DNA of 64,000 nt from RYN-230 sp963760405 (GCA_963760405.1 CAVXCV010000008.1:62001-126000); one strand, 5' to 3'; counted from the stretch's first letter, positions 11,486-19,903 are shown. Numbers and translations are program-made. Notes: generated from the letters alone by a model not told the origin.

Positions 11486-11898
11486 CCCCCGGCGTCACAT
11501 TCAGTGACCATGCTGCCGTCTCCGAGCAGTTTCTGATGGGCAGATTCCGGTGATCGTCAACAGTTGACACTGCGGCCGATGAGGCCCTGGAGTGCCCGGT
11601 CGATCTCGTGCTGACCCGCCGCCTACCTGTGGATACGCCGCCCACGATCTGGGCCGGGAGTTCTCGCATCTCCTGTAACCCTCCGCTCTTAAGCGCCGAT
11701 AATGAGCATTATGTTAAGTAAGACCCTCAGGGGCCTGTCCCTGGCGGCTTGGCGCCGCTGTCCCCCGGCCCTGTGGCACCCGCGCAGAGCGCGGGACTCA
11801 CCGGCACCGTTCTCACTGGCGGATTCAGCAGCCCTAACCCCGCTCGTCGCCCCATCCGGCAGAAGTCGGCTCCGTGACAATTTGCAATTAATCAATTA
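11486..11898. other. 413-bp intergenic stretch with no recognised gene
   Basis: No conserved reading frame is seen. Lower-GC segments contain the imperfect palindrome TAATGAGCATTA (11,700-11,711), which could be a promoter or operator, and a minus-strand frame at 11,454-11,669 without recognisable motifs. It separates the FtsX permease from the convergent integrase-like gene. Confidence 0.5.
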
Positions 11899-12822
11899 CT
11901 AAACGTTCCCAAGGTGACTCCTGCCGCCGTCGTGGCCGGGTGCTTCCTTCCCCGGATGTCCGTTGCTGGCCCGAGAGCGTGACGGGGCCGACGCGCGGAG
12001 GGCGCCGGGACGGAGCGGGGTGCCAAGCACCCGGCTGACGAGGGTGCGGTGGGCGGCGTGGAGGGTGCGGACGGCCGCGGGGGTGAGGCCGGGCTTGACG
12101 GGCTCGCGCCCGCCCCGGGGCCGTCCGGGCTTGGTCGGGATCCACAGGTAGCCAGGATCGCTGCCCTCCAGTTCGGCGATGATCGCCGCCCGGGCGCCGA
12201 GCCACCGGGTAAGGATGTGCACGGCCGGGCCGCCGAGCGGGCAAGAGCCGTCGTCGAGCTCGGCGCGTGCCTCGCCGTCCAGATGCAGGGCCCTGACGTT
12301 GAGGCGGGCAAGCTCGGGCACGGAGCGGCCGGTGTCAGCGACGAGCGCGGCGAGGGCGGCGGTGCGCAGCGAGGTCGCGGCGTTGGCGTGGACGGGCCTG
12401 CGGACGGCCAGGTCGTGCAGGAGGCGCTTGGCCTCGGCGGGGGTCAGGAAGTCGCCGTGGGCGGGCGGCTGCCTGTCCCGGCGGTCGGGCAGGCCGAGGA
12501 ATTCGGCGAAGGCGTTGTAGGAGTCGATGCGCACGCGCATCGAGTTGGGGTAGGCGGCGGCGTCGGGACCGCGGAGGGGCGTGCGCGTGCGAGTCTTGCC
12601 GGCGGCCGCATCGGAGAGCCATGCGCCGGCCCGTGCCGGGTCCATGAGCTCCCCCACCGTGATCTCGATGGCACCGATGGCCTGCTGGGCGTGGTGGAGG
12701 TACTCGGTGAGGAAGTGCCTGCGGATCCGCCGGGTAGCGACAGCGAACTGAAGGCTGGCCAGATGGCGGATGAAGCTGTCAACGGCGTCGCGGGCCGGCC
12801 TGCTGGGGTCCCCTTCGCGCAT
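11899..12822 (-). CDS. tyrosine-recombinase-like (integrase-related) protein, C-terminal degenerate
   Basis: About 307 residues from ATG 12,822 (MREGDPSRPARDAV). The N-terminal helical part (residues 10-110) resembles a core-binding SAM-like domain. DFLTPAEAKRLLHDLAV then leads into a catalytic-like region in which DTGRSVPELARLNV sits where recombinases have the first catalytic Arg, and LTPAAVRTLHAAH and TPLRPGALR precede the expected His-x-x-Arg box. After that the sequence becomes Ser/Arg-rich with no nucleophilic Tyr, so the C-terminus is lost or frame-shifted. The palindrome at 12,838-12,863 lies just upstream and may control it. Confidence 0.55.
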   Translation of the reverse strand: MREGDPSRPARDAVDSFIRHLASLQFAVATRRIRRHFLTEYLHHAQQAIGAIEITVGELMDPARAGAWLSDAAAGKTRTRTPLRGPDAAAYPNSMRVRIDSYNAFAEFLGLPDRRDRQPPAHGDFLTPAEAKRLLHDLAVRRPVHANAATSLRTAALAALVADTGRSVPELARLNVRALHLDGEARAELDDGSCPLGGPAVHILTRWLGARAAIIAELEGSDPGYLWIPTKPGRPRGGREPVKPGLTPAAVRTLHAAHRTLVSRVLGTPLRPGALRASAPSRSRASNGHPGKEAPGHDGGRSHLGNV

Positions 12823-12837
12823 GACCGAAGGATATCT

Positions 12838-12863
12838 GCTTCTTGCTGATAACAGCAAGAAGC
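12838..12863. repeat. perfect 11-bp inverted repeat upstream of integrase-like gene
   Basis: GCTTCTTGCTG (12,838-12,848), spacer ATAA, then CAGCAAGAAGC (12,853-12,863). The right part belongs to a 17-bp motif, TGATAACAGCAAGAAGC (12,847-12,863), which recurs inverted at 12,999-13,015. Placed 16-41 bp before the start at 12,822, it is a good operator candidate. Confidence 0.7.
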
Positions 12864-12998
12864 GTGGACTCCACCCCCGGCCTGCCCCAGGTGAGATGAG
12901 ATCCGGGTCGGTCCCGGACCGGATCGAGTCGGACCGGTTCGGGTTCGGCCCGGACCTCCTTCCTACCCCTCGCCAGGCGCACGGGGGCGCATTGGCGT

Positions 12999-13015
12999 GC
13001 TTCTTGCTGTTATCA
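12999..13015. repeat. second, inverted copy of the 17-bp motif
   Basis: GCTTCTTGCTGTTATCA is the exact reverse complement of 12,847-12,863, so the two copies face outward from a 135-bp spacer. This copy sits just downstream of the unknown gene at 13,051-13,641. Together they could be divergent operator/promoter elements or recombination sites. Confidence 0.7.
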
Positions 13016-13050
13016 TGCCTTACCGTGAGGTTGCGCAGCCGCCGTTCCTC

Positions 13051-13641
13051 TTACCCGGATTCCCGCACGGCCGTGCGGGCCTGCTCCAGCTGATCAACGC
13101 TGACCGGACCGGTCTCCGGCAGGCGTGTGGTCAGCCACGCCTGCTGCGCACGCGCCACGTCGCCACCGGCCTCTTGCAGCACCATCTTCTTAGCCGTCGT
13201 GTTGGGCACGGCCCCGTCAACGCCGAGATCCATGAGGTGTGCCAGCATCCGGACCGACTGGTTCCCCGGCCCGGCCTTCCGCTCGTTGTACCGGTAGACG
13301 AGCACCCACCGTCCTTCCAGGGAGCGGGCCCGCTCGATCAGCGTCCGACCGCGGTCAGTGTCCTTCTGCTCGGTCCGGATCGACTCGCGCACGCCCGACG
13401 GCAGGAGCAACGTGAGCAGCCCACGACGGCTCGATTCTTCGATCTCGACCTTCTCCAGGAACGCGATGAACGTCCGTGCCGCCTCCAGCCGCTCGATGTC
13501 CTGCCTAGCCTGCTGGGCGATCAGGTGCAGGTCCACGGTCAGGCCGTGCACCCGGCGGCCCCATGCTGTCTCCTCACCAGGAGGACAGGGCCCCGCAGCC
13601 TGGGCCGCCGCGGCGACAAGGCTGTAGTGGCTGTTGTCCAC
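13051..13641 (-). CDS. uncharacterised 196-aa protein
   Basis: Starts with GTG at 13,641 (MDNSHYSLVAAAAQAAG). No domain is recognised. It is mostly helical and charged (RQDIERLEAARTFIAFLEKVEIEESSRRGLLTLLL), lacks signal or membrane segments, and contains a Trp/Tyr-rich strand RWVLVYRYNERKAG. Codon use is normal for the window. It precedes the integrase-like gene in the same direction, separated by the twin 17-bp motif, so it may belong to the same accessory unit. Confidence 0.6.
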   Translation of the reverse strand: MDNSHYSLVAAAAQAAGPCPPGEETAWGRRVHGLTVDLHLIAQQARQDIERLEAARTFIAFLEKVEIEESSRRGLLTLLLPSGVRESIRTEQKDTDRGRTLIERARSLEGRWVLVYRYNERKAGPGNQSVRMLAHLMDLGVDGAVPNTTAKKMVLQEAGGDVARAQQAWLTTRLPETGPVSVDQLEQARTAVRESG

Positions 13642-13745
13642 GCCGCCATTATCTCGCTTTCGCGGCTGGCATTCGCGGGCACGCAGCTACGGCCCGGAGG
13701 CCGGCACCTCAGCATTCAAGGCGACAGGACGCTGTCCCTCCCAGC

Positions 13746-14615
13746 TCATGAGGCGATGCTGTTCAGCTCGGCCAGCTGGTCCTGAGGAAGGGTGAGCCCG
13801 GCGCCGGTGACGTTGTCACGCAGATGGGCGACGGCTGAGGTACCGGGGATGAGCAGGATGTTCGGGGAGCGTTGCAGCAGCCAGGCCAGGGCCACCGCCA
13901 TCGGCGTGGCGCCGAGACGGGTGGCGACTGAATCCAGCGTGCCGGACTGCAGTGGGGTGAAGCCGCCGAGCGGGAAGTAGGGCACGTAGGCGATGCCCTG
14001 CGCGGCGAGAGAGTCGATGAGGTCGTCGTCGGCCCGGTGGGCCAGGTTGTAGAAGTTCTGCACGCACACGACCGGCGCGATGGACTGCGCTTCGGCGACC
14101 TGCCCGGCGCTGACGGTGCTGATACCGAGATGCTTGATCAATCCCTCTTGCTGCAGTTGCGCCAGCACGGTGAACGGCTCGGCGATCGAGCCCGGCTCCG
14201 GGCTGTCGAGCCCCCCGACGCGCAGGTTCACGACGTCAAGTGCGTCGAGGCCGAGGTGGTCCAGGTTGTCGTGCACGGCCTGGCGCAGCTGCTCAGGCGC
14301 GAGCGCCCGCGGCCAGCCACCCTCGGCGTCCCGCAGCGCTCCGACCTTGGTCACGATGTGCAGCTGGTCCGGGTAGGGATAGAGGGCTTCCCTGATGATC
14401 TGGTTGGTGACGTACGGGCCGTAATAGTCGCTGGTGTCGATGTGCGTGATGCCCAGCCGCACGGCCTCGCGCAGCACGGCCACGGCAGCGCCGCGGTCGG
14501 CCGGCGATCCGAACACGTGCGGGCCGGCCAGCTGCATCGCGCCGTACCCCATCCGGGTAACCGTCAGATCCCCGGCCAGGGTGAACGTTCCGCCGGGAAG
14601 GGTGGTCAGCGCCAT
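13746..14615 (-). CDS. aldo/keto reductase family oxidoreductase
   Basis: A 289-residue NADPH-dependent (beta/alpha)8-barrel enzyme. It starts MALTTLPGGTFTLAGDLTVTRMGYG and has the catalytic tetrad Asp and Tyr in HIDTSDYYGP, Lys in IVTKVG, and the usually conserved His position replaced in VVNLRVGG. GLIKHLGISTVS and IPGTSAVAHLRDNV (cofactor phosphate binding) are present. The missing active-site His is seen in several bacterial AKR groups. It is followed after a small tandem repeat by a VOC gene. Substrate unknown. Confidence 0.9.
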   Translation of the reverse strand: MALTTLPGGTFTLAGDLTVTRMGYGAMQLAGPHVFGSPADRGAAVAVLREAVRLGITHIDTSDYYGPYVTNQIIREALYPYPDQLHIVTKVGALRDAEGGWPRALAPEQLRQAVHDNLDHLGLDALDVVNLRVGGLDSPEPGSIAEPFTVLAQLQQEGLIKHLGISTVSAGQVAEAQSIAPVVCVQNFYNLAHRADDDLIDSLAAQGIAYVPYFPLGGFTPLQSGTLDSVATRLGATPMAVALAWLLQRSPNILLIPGTSAVAHLRDNVTGAGLTLPQDQLAELNSIAS

Positions 14616-14640
14616 GGGAATCCTTTCTCCTCGTCACTGA

Positions 14641-14670
14641 TGCCCGGGCCTGGGATGCCCGGGCCTGGGA
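14641..14670. repeat. 15-bp tandem repeat, two copies
   Basis: TGCCCGGGCCTGGGA is repeated exactly at 14,641-14,655 and 14,656-14,670, between the aldo/keto reductase start and the VOC gene stop. It is probably slippage in non-coding DNA; CCCGGG cores could form weak hairpins. Confidence 0.8.
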
Positions 14671-14708
14671 TGCCGAGGCGCCGGCCCGGACGATGCGGCC
14701 CGCGCACG

Positions 14709-15086
14709 CTACTGGGCCTCGGGCGGAATCTGCGTCGTCAGGCAGAATGGATGACCAGCGGGGTCGAACAGGATCCGCCTGAGTTCAGGGGCTGGCTGGA
14801 ACACCGCGGGCGTGGCCCCCAGCCGCTCAGCCTCGGCCACGGCGGCGTCCAGGTCACTGACCGCGAGATCCAGGTGGATCTGCTTGGGGACGCCAGCTTC
14901 GGGCCAGGTCGGCGGCTGGTAGTCCGGGACCGCCATCGCGGCGAGCCGTATCCACTCGGTGCGGACGCCCACGGCGGCAGCAGTCGTGAACACGATCGTG
15001 CCGCCCAGCATCCCAGCCCAGAACTCAGCCAGCGGCCGGGGGTCAGCGCAGTCCAGCGTCACGAATCCGGTCCGGGCGACAGCCAT
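14709..15086 (-). CDS. VOC-family (glyoxalase-like) protein
   Basis: A 125-residue single-domain protein beginning MAVARTGFVTLDCADPRPLAEFWAGMLGG, a standard VOC opening. It ends ILFDPAGHPFCLTTQIPPEAQ with the conserved DPxGxPF(C/V)L strand. KQIHLDLAVSDLDAAVAEAERLGA marks the second repeat and supplies a metal-site His. It probably binds a small hydrophobic ligand or metal. It is transcribed toward the aldo/keto reductase and immediately follows the AbiEii-like gene. Confidence 0.88.
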   Translation of the reverse strand: MAVARTGFVTLDCADPRPLAEFWAGMLGGTIVFTTAAAVGVRTEWIRLAAMAVPDYQPPTWPEAGVPKQIHLDLAVSDLDAAVAEAERLGATPAVFQPAPELRRILFDPAGHPFCLTTQIPPEAQ

Positions 15087-15095
15087 CCAATAAGC

Positions 15096-15758
15096 CTAGG
15101 ACCAGGTCCGGGGCCAGGCAGCGAACCGCTCCCGCAGCCTGGCGATATCCTGCGGGCCCAGGCCGAATGGGGCGAAGACCCCGTCACCCCACTGGTCCAG
15201 CCGCTGGCCTGCCTCCGCGAAGTCCCGGTCAGTCAGGCCCGGATCCAGCCGCCGGGCGAAACTGATCATCTGCGCCATGCTGTAGCGTTCCAGGGCAGCT
15301 GCCGTGTCGATGTAGTCACGCGGCTCAGCCCGGCTGGCCAGCGCGCAGACTTTGCCGCCGACTACATCCTCAAGATCCAGCACCGGGCCGATATCCATGA
15401 TCACCGGCCTGCGGGCACGATCGAAATAGGCCATTTGCAGCATCATCTGCTCCCCGCGGGGCGCAGTGACGATCCACTCGGCCAGCCCCTCACCTATCCC
15501 GTAGAACATGTCCGCGAGACCGCCGGCCTTGTCCCGGCGCTCGGTCCCGAAGCCGGCCTGGCGCAGCGCAGCCTCCACCGCATCAGCTGCAGCCTCCACT
15601 CCGCCTTCTTCGTCGCTGAAAACATCGACATCCTGGGTGGGTCTCTCGATGATCCCATGGGCAATCAGGGCGTTGCCGCCGCCGAGGGCGAACCCGTGCG
15701 GGGCAGCGGCTCGCAGGGCGATGACAGCCACCTCATGGTGGAGTTCGCTAACCGGCAT
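15096..15758 (-). CDS. AbiEii/AbiGii-type nucleotidyltransferase (putative toxin)
   Basis: A 220-residue protein of the DNA polymerase beta-like nucleotidyltransferase fold. HGFALGGGNALIAHGIIERPTQDVDVFSDEE gives the core GG...R.T.D.D signature of the AbiEii/MenT group. DVVGGKVCALASRAEPRDYIDTAAAL is the conserved Lys/Arg-Asp-x-x-Asp region. ATG 15,758 overlaps the stop of the upstream gene (TGATG), as expected for a toxin made after its partner. AbiE toxins transfer nucleotides to RNA, often tRNA ends, and cause growth arrest in phage abortive infection. Toxicity of this member is inferred from family. Confidence 0.82.
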   Translation of the reverse strand: MPVSELHHEVAVIALRAAAPHGFALGGGNALIAHGIIERPTQDVDVFSDEEGGVEAAADAVEAALRQAGFGTERRDKAGGLADMFYGIGEGLAEWIVTAPRGEQMMLQMAYFDRARRPVIMDIGPVLDLEDVVGGKVCALASRAEPRDYIDTAAALERYSMAQMISFARRLDPGLTDRDFAEAGQRLDQWGDGVFAPFGLGPQDIARLRERFAAWPRTWS

Positions 15759-16216
15759 CAGGCAGCGGGCACCATGGCGGCGCGCAGTACCGGGTGCTGG
15801 TCCTCCCACGCCTGCCGAACGCCCTTGGGCAGGAAAATTTCCGGCCACAAAGCGATCAGCGTGTCACCATCCAGGTAGGTGCTGAGATCCTCCGGGCGGC
15901 CCGCTTCCCGGAGCACCGTCTGGTAGAGCCAGCGCCGCATGTCCCTGTCGCCGAGATCGAACGTGTGACCGGGACAGCTCCAGAACAACCACAGCGGCAG
16001 CTCGACCGTGCCCTCGGTAGGCCCCTGCAAGTCCGCCAGGCTGGCAGCGACAACTGCCGAGCGCCCGGGACGGGACTCATACCGGGGGCCGGCCCGCATG
16101 GTGACCATAGCCAAAGCGTACATCCTCAGCCGCTCAGTAGTCGAACATGCACTCGATAGATTTACCGGCAGCAACAGCTCACCGGCCAGCGTCTCCTGCA
16201 GCTGACGGCTGGTCAT
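15758..16216 (-). CDS. uncharacterised 152-aa protein, possible antitoxin or partner of the AbiEii-like protein
   Basis: ATG 16,216 (MTSRQLQETLAGELLLPVN) to a stop overlapping the AbiEii-like start. It is not recognisable as the AbiEi winged-helix antitoxin. It has a conserved-looking centre (VELPLWLFWSCPGHTFDLGDRDMRRWLYQTVLREA) and a Leu/Trp-rich tail (DGDTLIALWPEIFLPKGVRQAWEDQHPVLR). The first 38 bases overlap the 3' end of the tetR gene in another frame, indicating co-transcription. Tight coupling to a nucleotidyltransferase suggests a neutralising or substrate role; this is inference. Confidence 0.6.
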   Translation of the reverse strand: MTSRQLQETLAGELLLPVNLSSACSTTERLRMYALAMVTMRAGPRYESRPGRSAVVAASLADLQGPTEGTVELPLWLFWSCPGHTFDLGDRDMRRWLYQTVLREAGRPEDLSTYLDGDTLIALWPEIFLPKGVRQAWEDQHPVLRAAMVPAA

Positions 16217-16859
16217 CCGCGTGCTGGCCAGCGCGGCCCGCGGCCCTGGACGGCGCGATGCCGTCCAGGGCCGCGTCGATGACGTCGCGGACGAAGCGCT
16301 CGTCGAGCGGCGCATGGCCGTGCAGCAGCCGGTGGTAAAGCGGGCCGTAGAGCAGGTCGAGGGCGACCTCGGTATTGGCGCCGGCCGGGATCTCGCCACG
16401 CTCGGCCGCACGGCGGAAGATCGCCCGTGCCCGGTCGCGGCGCGGCTCGACGAAGCGCGCGCGGTACTCCGCGGCGAACGCGGGATCGGTCTGGACCTCG
16501 GTGAGCAGTGCAGCGATCACCCGCCCGTACGGGCGGCTGCGGGCCAGCCGGGCCCAGGGCTGCAGCAGCGAAAGCAGGTCACCGCGCAGCGTGCCGGTGT
16601 CCCGGGCCGGGGGCACGCCGGCCCACTCGTGATAGAGCGCGTCCATCGCGAGCGTCTCCTTGGTCGGCCACCAGCGGTAGATGGTGGCCTTACTGACCCC
16701 GGCCCGTTCAGCGACCGCGTCCATGCTTACCGCGGCCAGCCCGCGGGCCAGCAGGAGCTCCGCGGCCGCCTCCAGGATCGCCTTGTGCGCGGTCTCGCTG
16801 CGCGGGCGCCCGCGCCGGGTGGTGGTGCCGCCCGCGCCGCCGGGCTCGCCGCTGGTCAC
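16179..16859 (-). CDS. TetR/AcrR-family transcriptional regulator
   Basis: A 226-residue repressor starting with GTG at 16,859, overlapping the upstream oxidoreductase stop. The HTH occupies residues ~17-65 (RPRSETAHKAILEAAAELLLARGLAAVSMDAVAERAGVSKATIYRWWPTKE, a near-ideal TetR pattern), followed by a helical ligand domain of the TetR_C_11-like type with WARLARSRPYGRVIAALLTE. It is the third gene of an operon with an aldo/keto reductase and an NAD-binding dehydrogenase. A palindromic operator candidate lies upstream of the operon at 18,811-18,830. Confidence 0.93.
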   Translation of the reverse strand: MTSGEPGGAGGTTTRRGRPRSETAHKAILEAAAELLLARGLAAVSMDAVAERAGVSKATIYRWWPTKETLAMDALYHEWAGVPPARDTGTLRGDLLSLLQPWARLARSRPYGRVIAALLTEVQTDPAFAAEYRARFVEPRRDRARAIFRRAAERGEIPAGANTEVALDLLYGPLYHRLLHGHAPLDERFVRDVIDAALDGIAPSRAAGRAGQHADDQPSAAGDAGR

Positions 16860-17785
16860 CGGCGGGCAGCCGGGGCGCTGGCCGCGGACGCGCCAGCAGG
16901 CACCAGCCCGGCGGCTGGCTCGGGCGGCTGGGCGAGGACTTCGAACAGGGCAGCGATGTCGCGGTGGGCGTAGCCCAGTTCCTCAGCTCGCGCCAGCTCA
17001 CTGTCGCTGACCGCGGCGGATGGCAGCGGAACGCCGAGCCCGCGGGCGGCCGCGAGCGCCAGGCGGATGTCCTTATGCATCAGTTGCACATCGAACCACG
17101 CCTGCTCGGGCAGGTCGAGGACCAGCGGGGCGCGGGCTCGCAGCATCGGCGAGCCGATCGCGCTGCCGGTCATCGCCCGGGCGGCCAGCGCCGGGTCGAT
17201 CCCGCCGCGCTCGGCGAGCAGCACGCCCTCGCTGAAGGCCAGCATCTGCGCGGCGAGGCTGATGTTGATGGCGAGCTTGAGCAGCAGGCCCTGGCCGTTC
17301 CCGCCGACATGGCTGACCGTGCTGCCCAGGCGGCGCAGCAGCGGCTCAGCAGCCCGGAAGGCGTCCTCCGGTCCCCCGGCCATGATCGCGAGGCTGCCGT
17401 CCTCGGCCGCCGGGACGCTGCCGGACACCGGGGCGTCGAGCATGCTGGCGCCCCGCTCGCGTACCTGCTCCGCGAGCGTGCGGCTGGCCTGCGGGCTGAC
17501 CGTGCTCATGTCGATGTACAGCTTGCCCGGGGCCAGGCCGGCCAGGAGCCCGTCCGGGCCGCTGGTGACCGCTTCGAGCGCCGCGTCGTCGGCGACCATG
17601 GTGAAGATCACCTGCGCCGCCCCGGCGACCTCGCGCGGGGTATCCCGCCAGATCAGCCCGCGTGCGGTCAGCGGGCTGGCCTTGGCCGAGGTGCGATTCG
17701 TCCCGTACACCTGGTGGCCTTCGAGCAGGCGGCCGGCGATCCGGCTGCCCATCGCCCCGAGGCCGACGATGCCAAGCGTTGTCAT
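16856..17785 (-). CDS. NAD(P)-dependent dehydrogenase of the 3-hydroxyisobutyrate / 6-phosphogluconate family
   Basis: A 309-residue beta-hydroxyacid dehydrogenase-like enzyme. The N-terminal Rossmann motif GIVGLGAMGSRIAGRLL is clear; YIDMSTVSPQASRTLAE and DAPVSGSVPAAEDGSLAIMAGG are the substrate-binding signatures; GNGQGLLLKLAINI contains the catalytic Lys. It starts four bases after the upstream aldo/keto reductase gene ends. Together they suggest stepwise oxidation or reduction of a small carbonyl compound, controlled by the TetR protein in the same operon. The exact substrate is not determinable. Confidence 0.92.
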   Translation of the reverse strand: MTTLGIVGLGAMGSRIAGRLLEGHQVYGTNRTSAKASPLTARGLIWRDTPREVAGAAQVIFTMVADDAALEAVTSGPDGLLAGLAPGKLYIDMSTVSPQASRTLAEQVRERGASMLDAPVSGSVPAAEDGSLAIMAGGPEDAFRAAEPLLRRLGSTVSHVGGNGQGLLLKLAINISLAAQMLAFSEGVLLAERGGIDPALAARAMTGSAIGSPMLRARAPLVLDLPEQAWFDVQLMHKDIRLALAAARGLGVPLPSAAVSDSELARAEELGYAHRDIAALFEVLAQPPEPAAGLVPAGASAASAPAARR

Positions 17786-17789
17786 GGCT

Positions 17790-18749
17790 TTACTCTCCTG
17801 TCTCGATCTCTCGGATGTCCTCGCTGCTCAGCTCCAGGCTGGCCGCGGCGACGATGGGGTCCACCTGCCCGGGCCGGCGGAACCCGGCGATCGCGCCCGC
17901 CACGGCGGGGTGGCGCAGGGTCCAGGCGACCGCGACGGCGCCCGGTGTCACGTCATGCCGCACCGCCACCGCCCGCAGCCGCCCGGCCAGCGCGAGATAG
18001 CGGGACAGCTGCGGCTCAGCGAACCGGGGGTCGTGCTTGCGCCAGTCGTCCCCGGGCATGGCCGCGACCCGCTCCCGGGTCATCGCGCCGGTCAGCAGGC
18101 CGGAGCCCATCGGGGAGTAGACGATCACGCCGATCCCGGCACGCCGGGCGAACGGCAGGAGCTCGTCCTCTGCCGCGCGGTCGGCCAGTGAGTAGGGCGG
18201 CTGGAGCGATTCGACCGGCGCGATCGACTGGATGCGGCGCAGCTGGGTGGCGTCGAAGTTGGACACGCCGATGTGCCGGACCAGGCCGCGCTCCTTCAGT
18301 AGGGCCATGGCCGACCAGGCCTCCTCGATGCCCTCATCCGGAATGGGCCAGTGCACCTGGTACAAGTCGATGGCCTCAACACCGAGCCGCTGCAGGCTGG
18401 CCTCGGCCTCCCGCAGGATCGAGTCGCGGGTGAGGTCGTGTACCACATGGCCGGTGCCGTCATCGAGCAGGGAGCACTTGGTGAACACGTACGGCCGCTC
18501 TGGCAGGCCGGCCAGGGCCCGGCCGACCACCCGCTCGGAGCGCCCGAAGCCGTAGGCAGCGGCCGTGTCTACCCAGTTGACGCCCAGTTCCACCGCGCGG
18601 TGAATCGCCGCGATCGACTCCTCGTCCTGCTGTGGCCCCCAGCCGAATTCCCACCCCCCTCCCCCGATCGCCCAGGCGCCGAATCCCACCCGGGTGATCT
18701 CCATGCCGGTGCTGCCCAGCGGGCTGCTCTTGACCTGCGTCTGCTGCAC
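17790..18749 (-). CDS. aldo/keto reductase
   Basis: A 319-residue NADP-dependent barrel enzyme. The tetrad is visible as Asp and Tyr in NWVDTAAAYGFGRSE, Lys in VFTKCSLL, and His in LYQVHWPIPDE. IGVSNFDATQLRRIQ and the late GAIAGFRRPGQVDP (cofactor end) are typical. It is the first gene of the TetR operon. The start ATG is preceded by a low-GC promoter region holding the operator at 18,811-18,830. Confidence 0.94.
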   Translation of the reverse strand: MQQTQVKSSPLGSTGMEITRVGFGAWAIGGGGWEFGWGPQQDEESIAAIHRAVELGVNWVDTAAAYGFGRSERVVGRALAGLPERPYVFTKCSLLDDGTGHVVHDLTRDSILREAEASLQRLGVEAIDLYQVHWPIPDEGIEEAWSAMALLKERGLVRHIGVSNFDATQLRRIQSIAPVESLQPPYSLADRAAEDELLPFARRAGIGVIVYSPMGSGLLTGAMTRERVAAMPGDDWRKHDPRFAEPQLSRYLALAGRLRAVAVRHDVTPGAVAVAWTLRHPAVAGAIAGFRRPGQVDPIVAAASLELSSEDIREIETGE

Positions 18750-18810
18750 GACTTCCTCCGTTACTTCCGGGCCCGCCCGCCGTGGCCGGCCGGGCGAGGC
18801 GCTTACTTAC

Positions 18811-18830
18811 AAAACGATACTATCAGTTTT
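18811..18830. promoter_or_regulatory. TetR-type operator candidate upstream of the aldo/keto reductase operon
   Basis: AAAACGATACTATCAGTTTT consists of GATA-C-TATC flanked by AAAAC and GTTTT, in a strikingly AT-rich island. Bases 18,814-18,829 match 22,369-22,384, before the VIT/CCC1 gene, at 13 of 16 positions. The TetR protein of this operon is the obvious candidate binder. Confidence 0.6.
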
Positions 18831-18839
18831 TAAATTAAC

Positions 18840-19177
18840 CAGCCACGCCTGCCAGCCAGGGCCCCCGGAACCCGCGGTACCCGGCGCCCATCTGCTCAGC
18901 GATCCGCTCCGCTCACCAGCCCGCTGACTCAGCGACCCGCCCCGGGCTGCGGACACCGGTGACCCGCCCAGCTCCCCCGGCCACTGGCCCTGCGACAACC
19001 AGGCGGCAGGCCGTGTCGCCCGCCGGCTTCTTGCACCGCCGGCTCCTTGCACCGCCGGCTCCCTGGACCTGCCGCTCGCACGGGTACGTCCGGAATACGG
19101 CTACTTGTTGACTTGCGGTAGGACCGGTGCCTGGCGAGGCTCGGTCTAGGCGCCGGGCCCGGCAGGGCTCGACCCAG
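18840..19177. other. intergenic region without a gene; holds a 16-bp tandem repeat
   Basis: No coding frame with recognisable motifs. CTTGCACCGCCGGCTC occurs twice in tandem (19,030-19,045 and 19,046-19,061), preceded by a partial copy. The region separates the TetR operon promoter from the 3' end of the methyltransferase gene. Confidence 0.6.
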
Positions 19178-19903
19178 TCATCTGCGCTCCCCTGGGTTAG
19201 TCCGGAGCGCGGTCCCAGCGATCTGGGTGTTGATCGGAAGGAACAGGGTCGGCACGTGGTATCTCTGCACCTCCAGGTGTGCCCAGCCGGTCCGGGCCAG
19301 GGTCGCCTCAGTGTCGCGCAGCACATCGCAACCCTCGAAGAACCAGCGCCACGGCCGGGTCACGGATCGCTGAACCATCCGCAGCACAGGGTGGCTCTGG
19401 CCTGCCCGGACGTGCTCCAGGAAGAGAAACTGGCCACCCGGCCGGAGAATCCGACGGACTTCGCGGAGCGTCGCAGCCGGGTCGGGCACGGTACACAAAA
19501 CAAGCGTGCTCACCACGGCATCGACGCTCGCGTCGGGCAGACCGATGGCGTCCGCCCTTTCTTCACGCAGCTCCAATTCGATGCCGTAGCGCTGCGCCGC
19601 CTTCCGGAGCGGTGAGTGCATGTGCCGGTTCGGCTCGATCGCGATCAGCCGGGTGCCGGTTCCGTAATAGCGCAGGTTGGCCCCGGTTCCGGGCCCGATC
19701 TCAACCACGGTCGGCGGAAGGTTAGCGAACAGCCGTCGTTTGCGCCGTCCCAGCAGTAGGTGACCGTAGGCGTTGGACGTGCGCAGGACGGCCGCATTGA
19801 GTCGGCCCCGCACGGCGTTGTCGACCGTCGCGGCGCCGTGGCAGGCCTGTGGAGTGGTGGCGCTGTTGTCATGACGGAAACTGTCTGTCGCTGTCGTGTC
19901 CAT
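19178..19903 (-). CDS. class I SAM-dependent methyltransferase
   Basis: A 241-residue enzyme with SAM-binding motif I VVEIGPGTGANLRYY (near residue 67), motif post-I IAIEPN, motif II ASVDAVVSTLVLCTVPD and motif III LRPGGQFLFLEHV. FLEHVRAG and the following ITRPWRWFFEGCDVLRDTEATL pattern are typical of the UbiE/phosphatidylethanolamine-like and METTL7-like groups acting on lipids or small thiols. It is divergent from the SARP-hydrolase gene with 82 bp between starts, so the two probably share control. Confidence 0.9.
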   Translation of the reverse strand: MDTTATDSFRHDNSATTPQACHGAATVDNAVRGRLNAAVLRTSNAYGHLLLGRRKRRLFANLPPTVVEIGPGTGANLRYYGTGTRLIAIEPNRHMHSPLRKAAQRYGIELELREERADAIGLPDASVDAVVSTLVLCTVPDPAATLREVRRILRPGGQFLFLEHVRAGQSHPVLRMVQRSVTRPWRWFFEGCDVLRDTEATLARTGWAHLEVQRYHVPTLFLPINTQIAGTALRTNPGERR

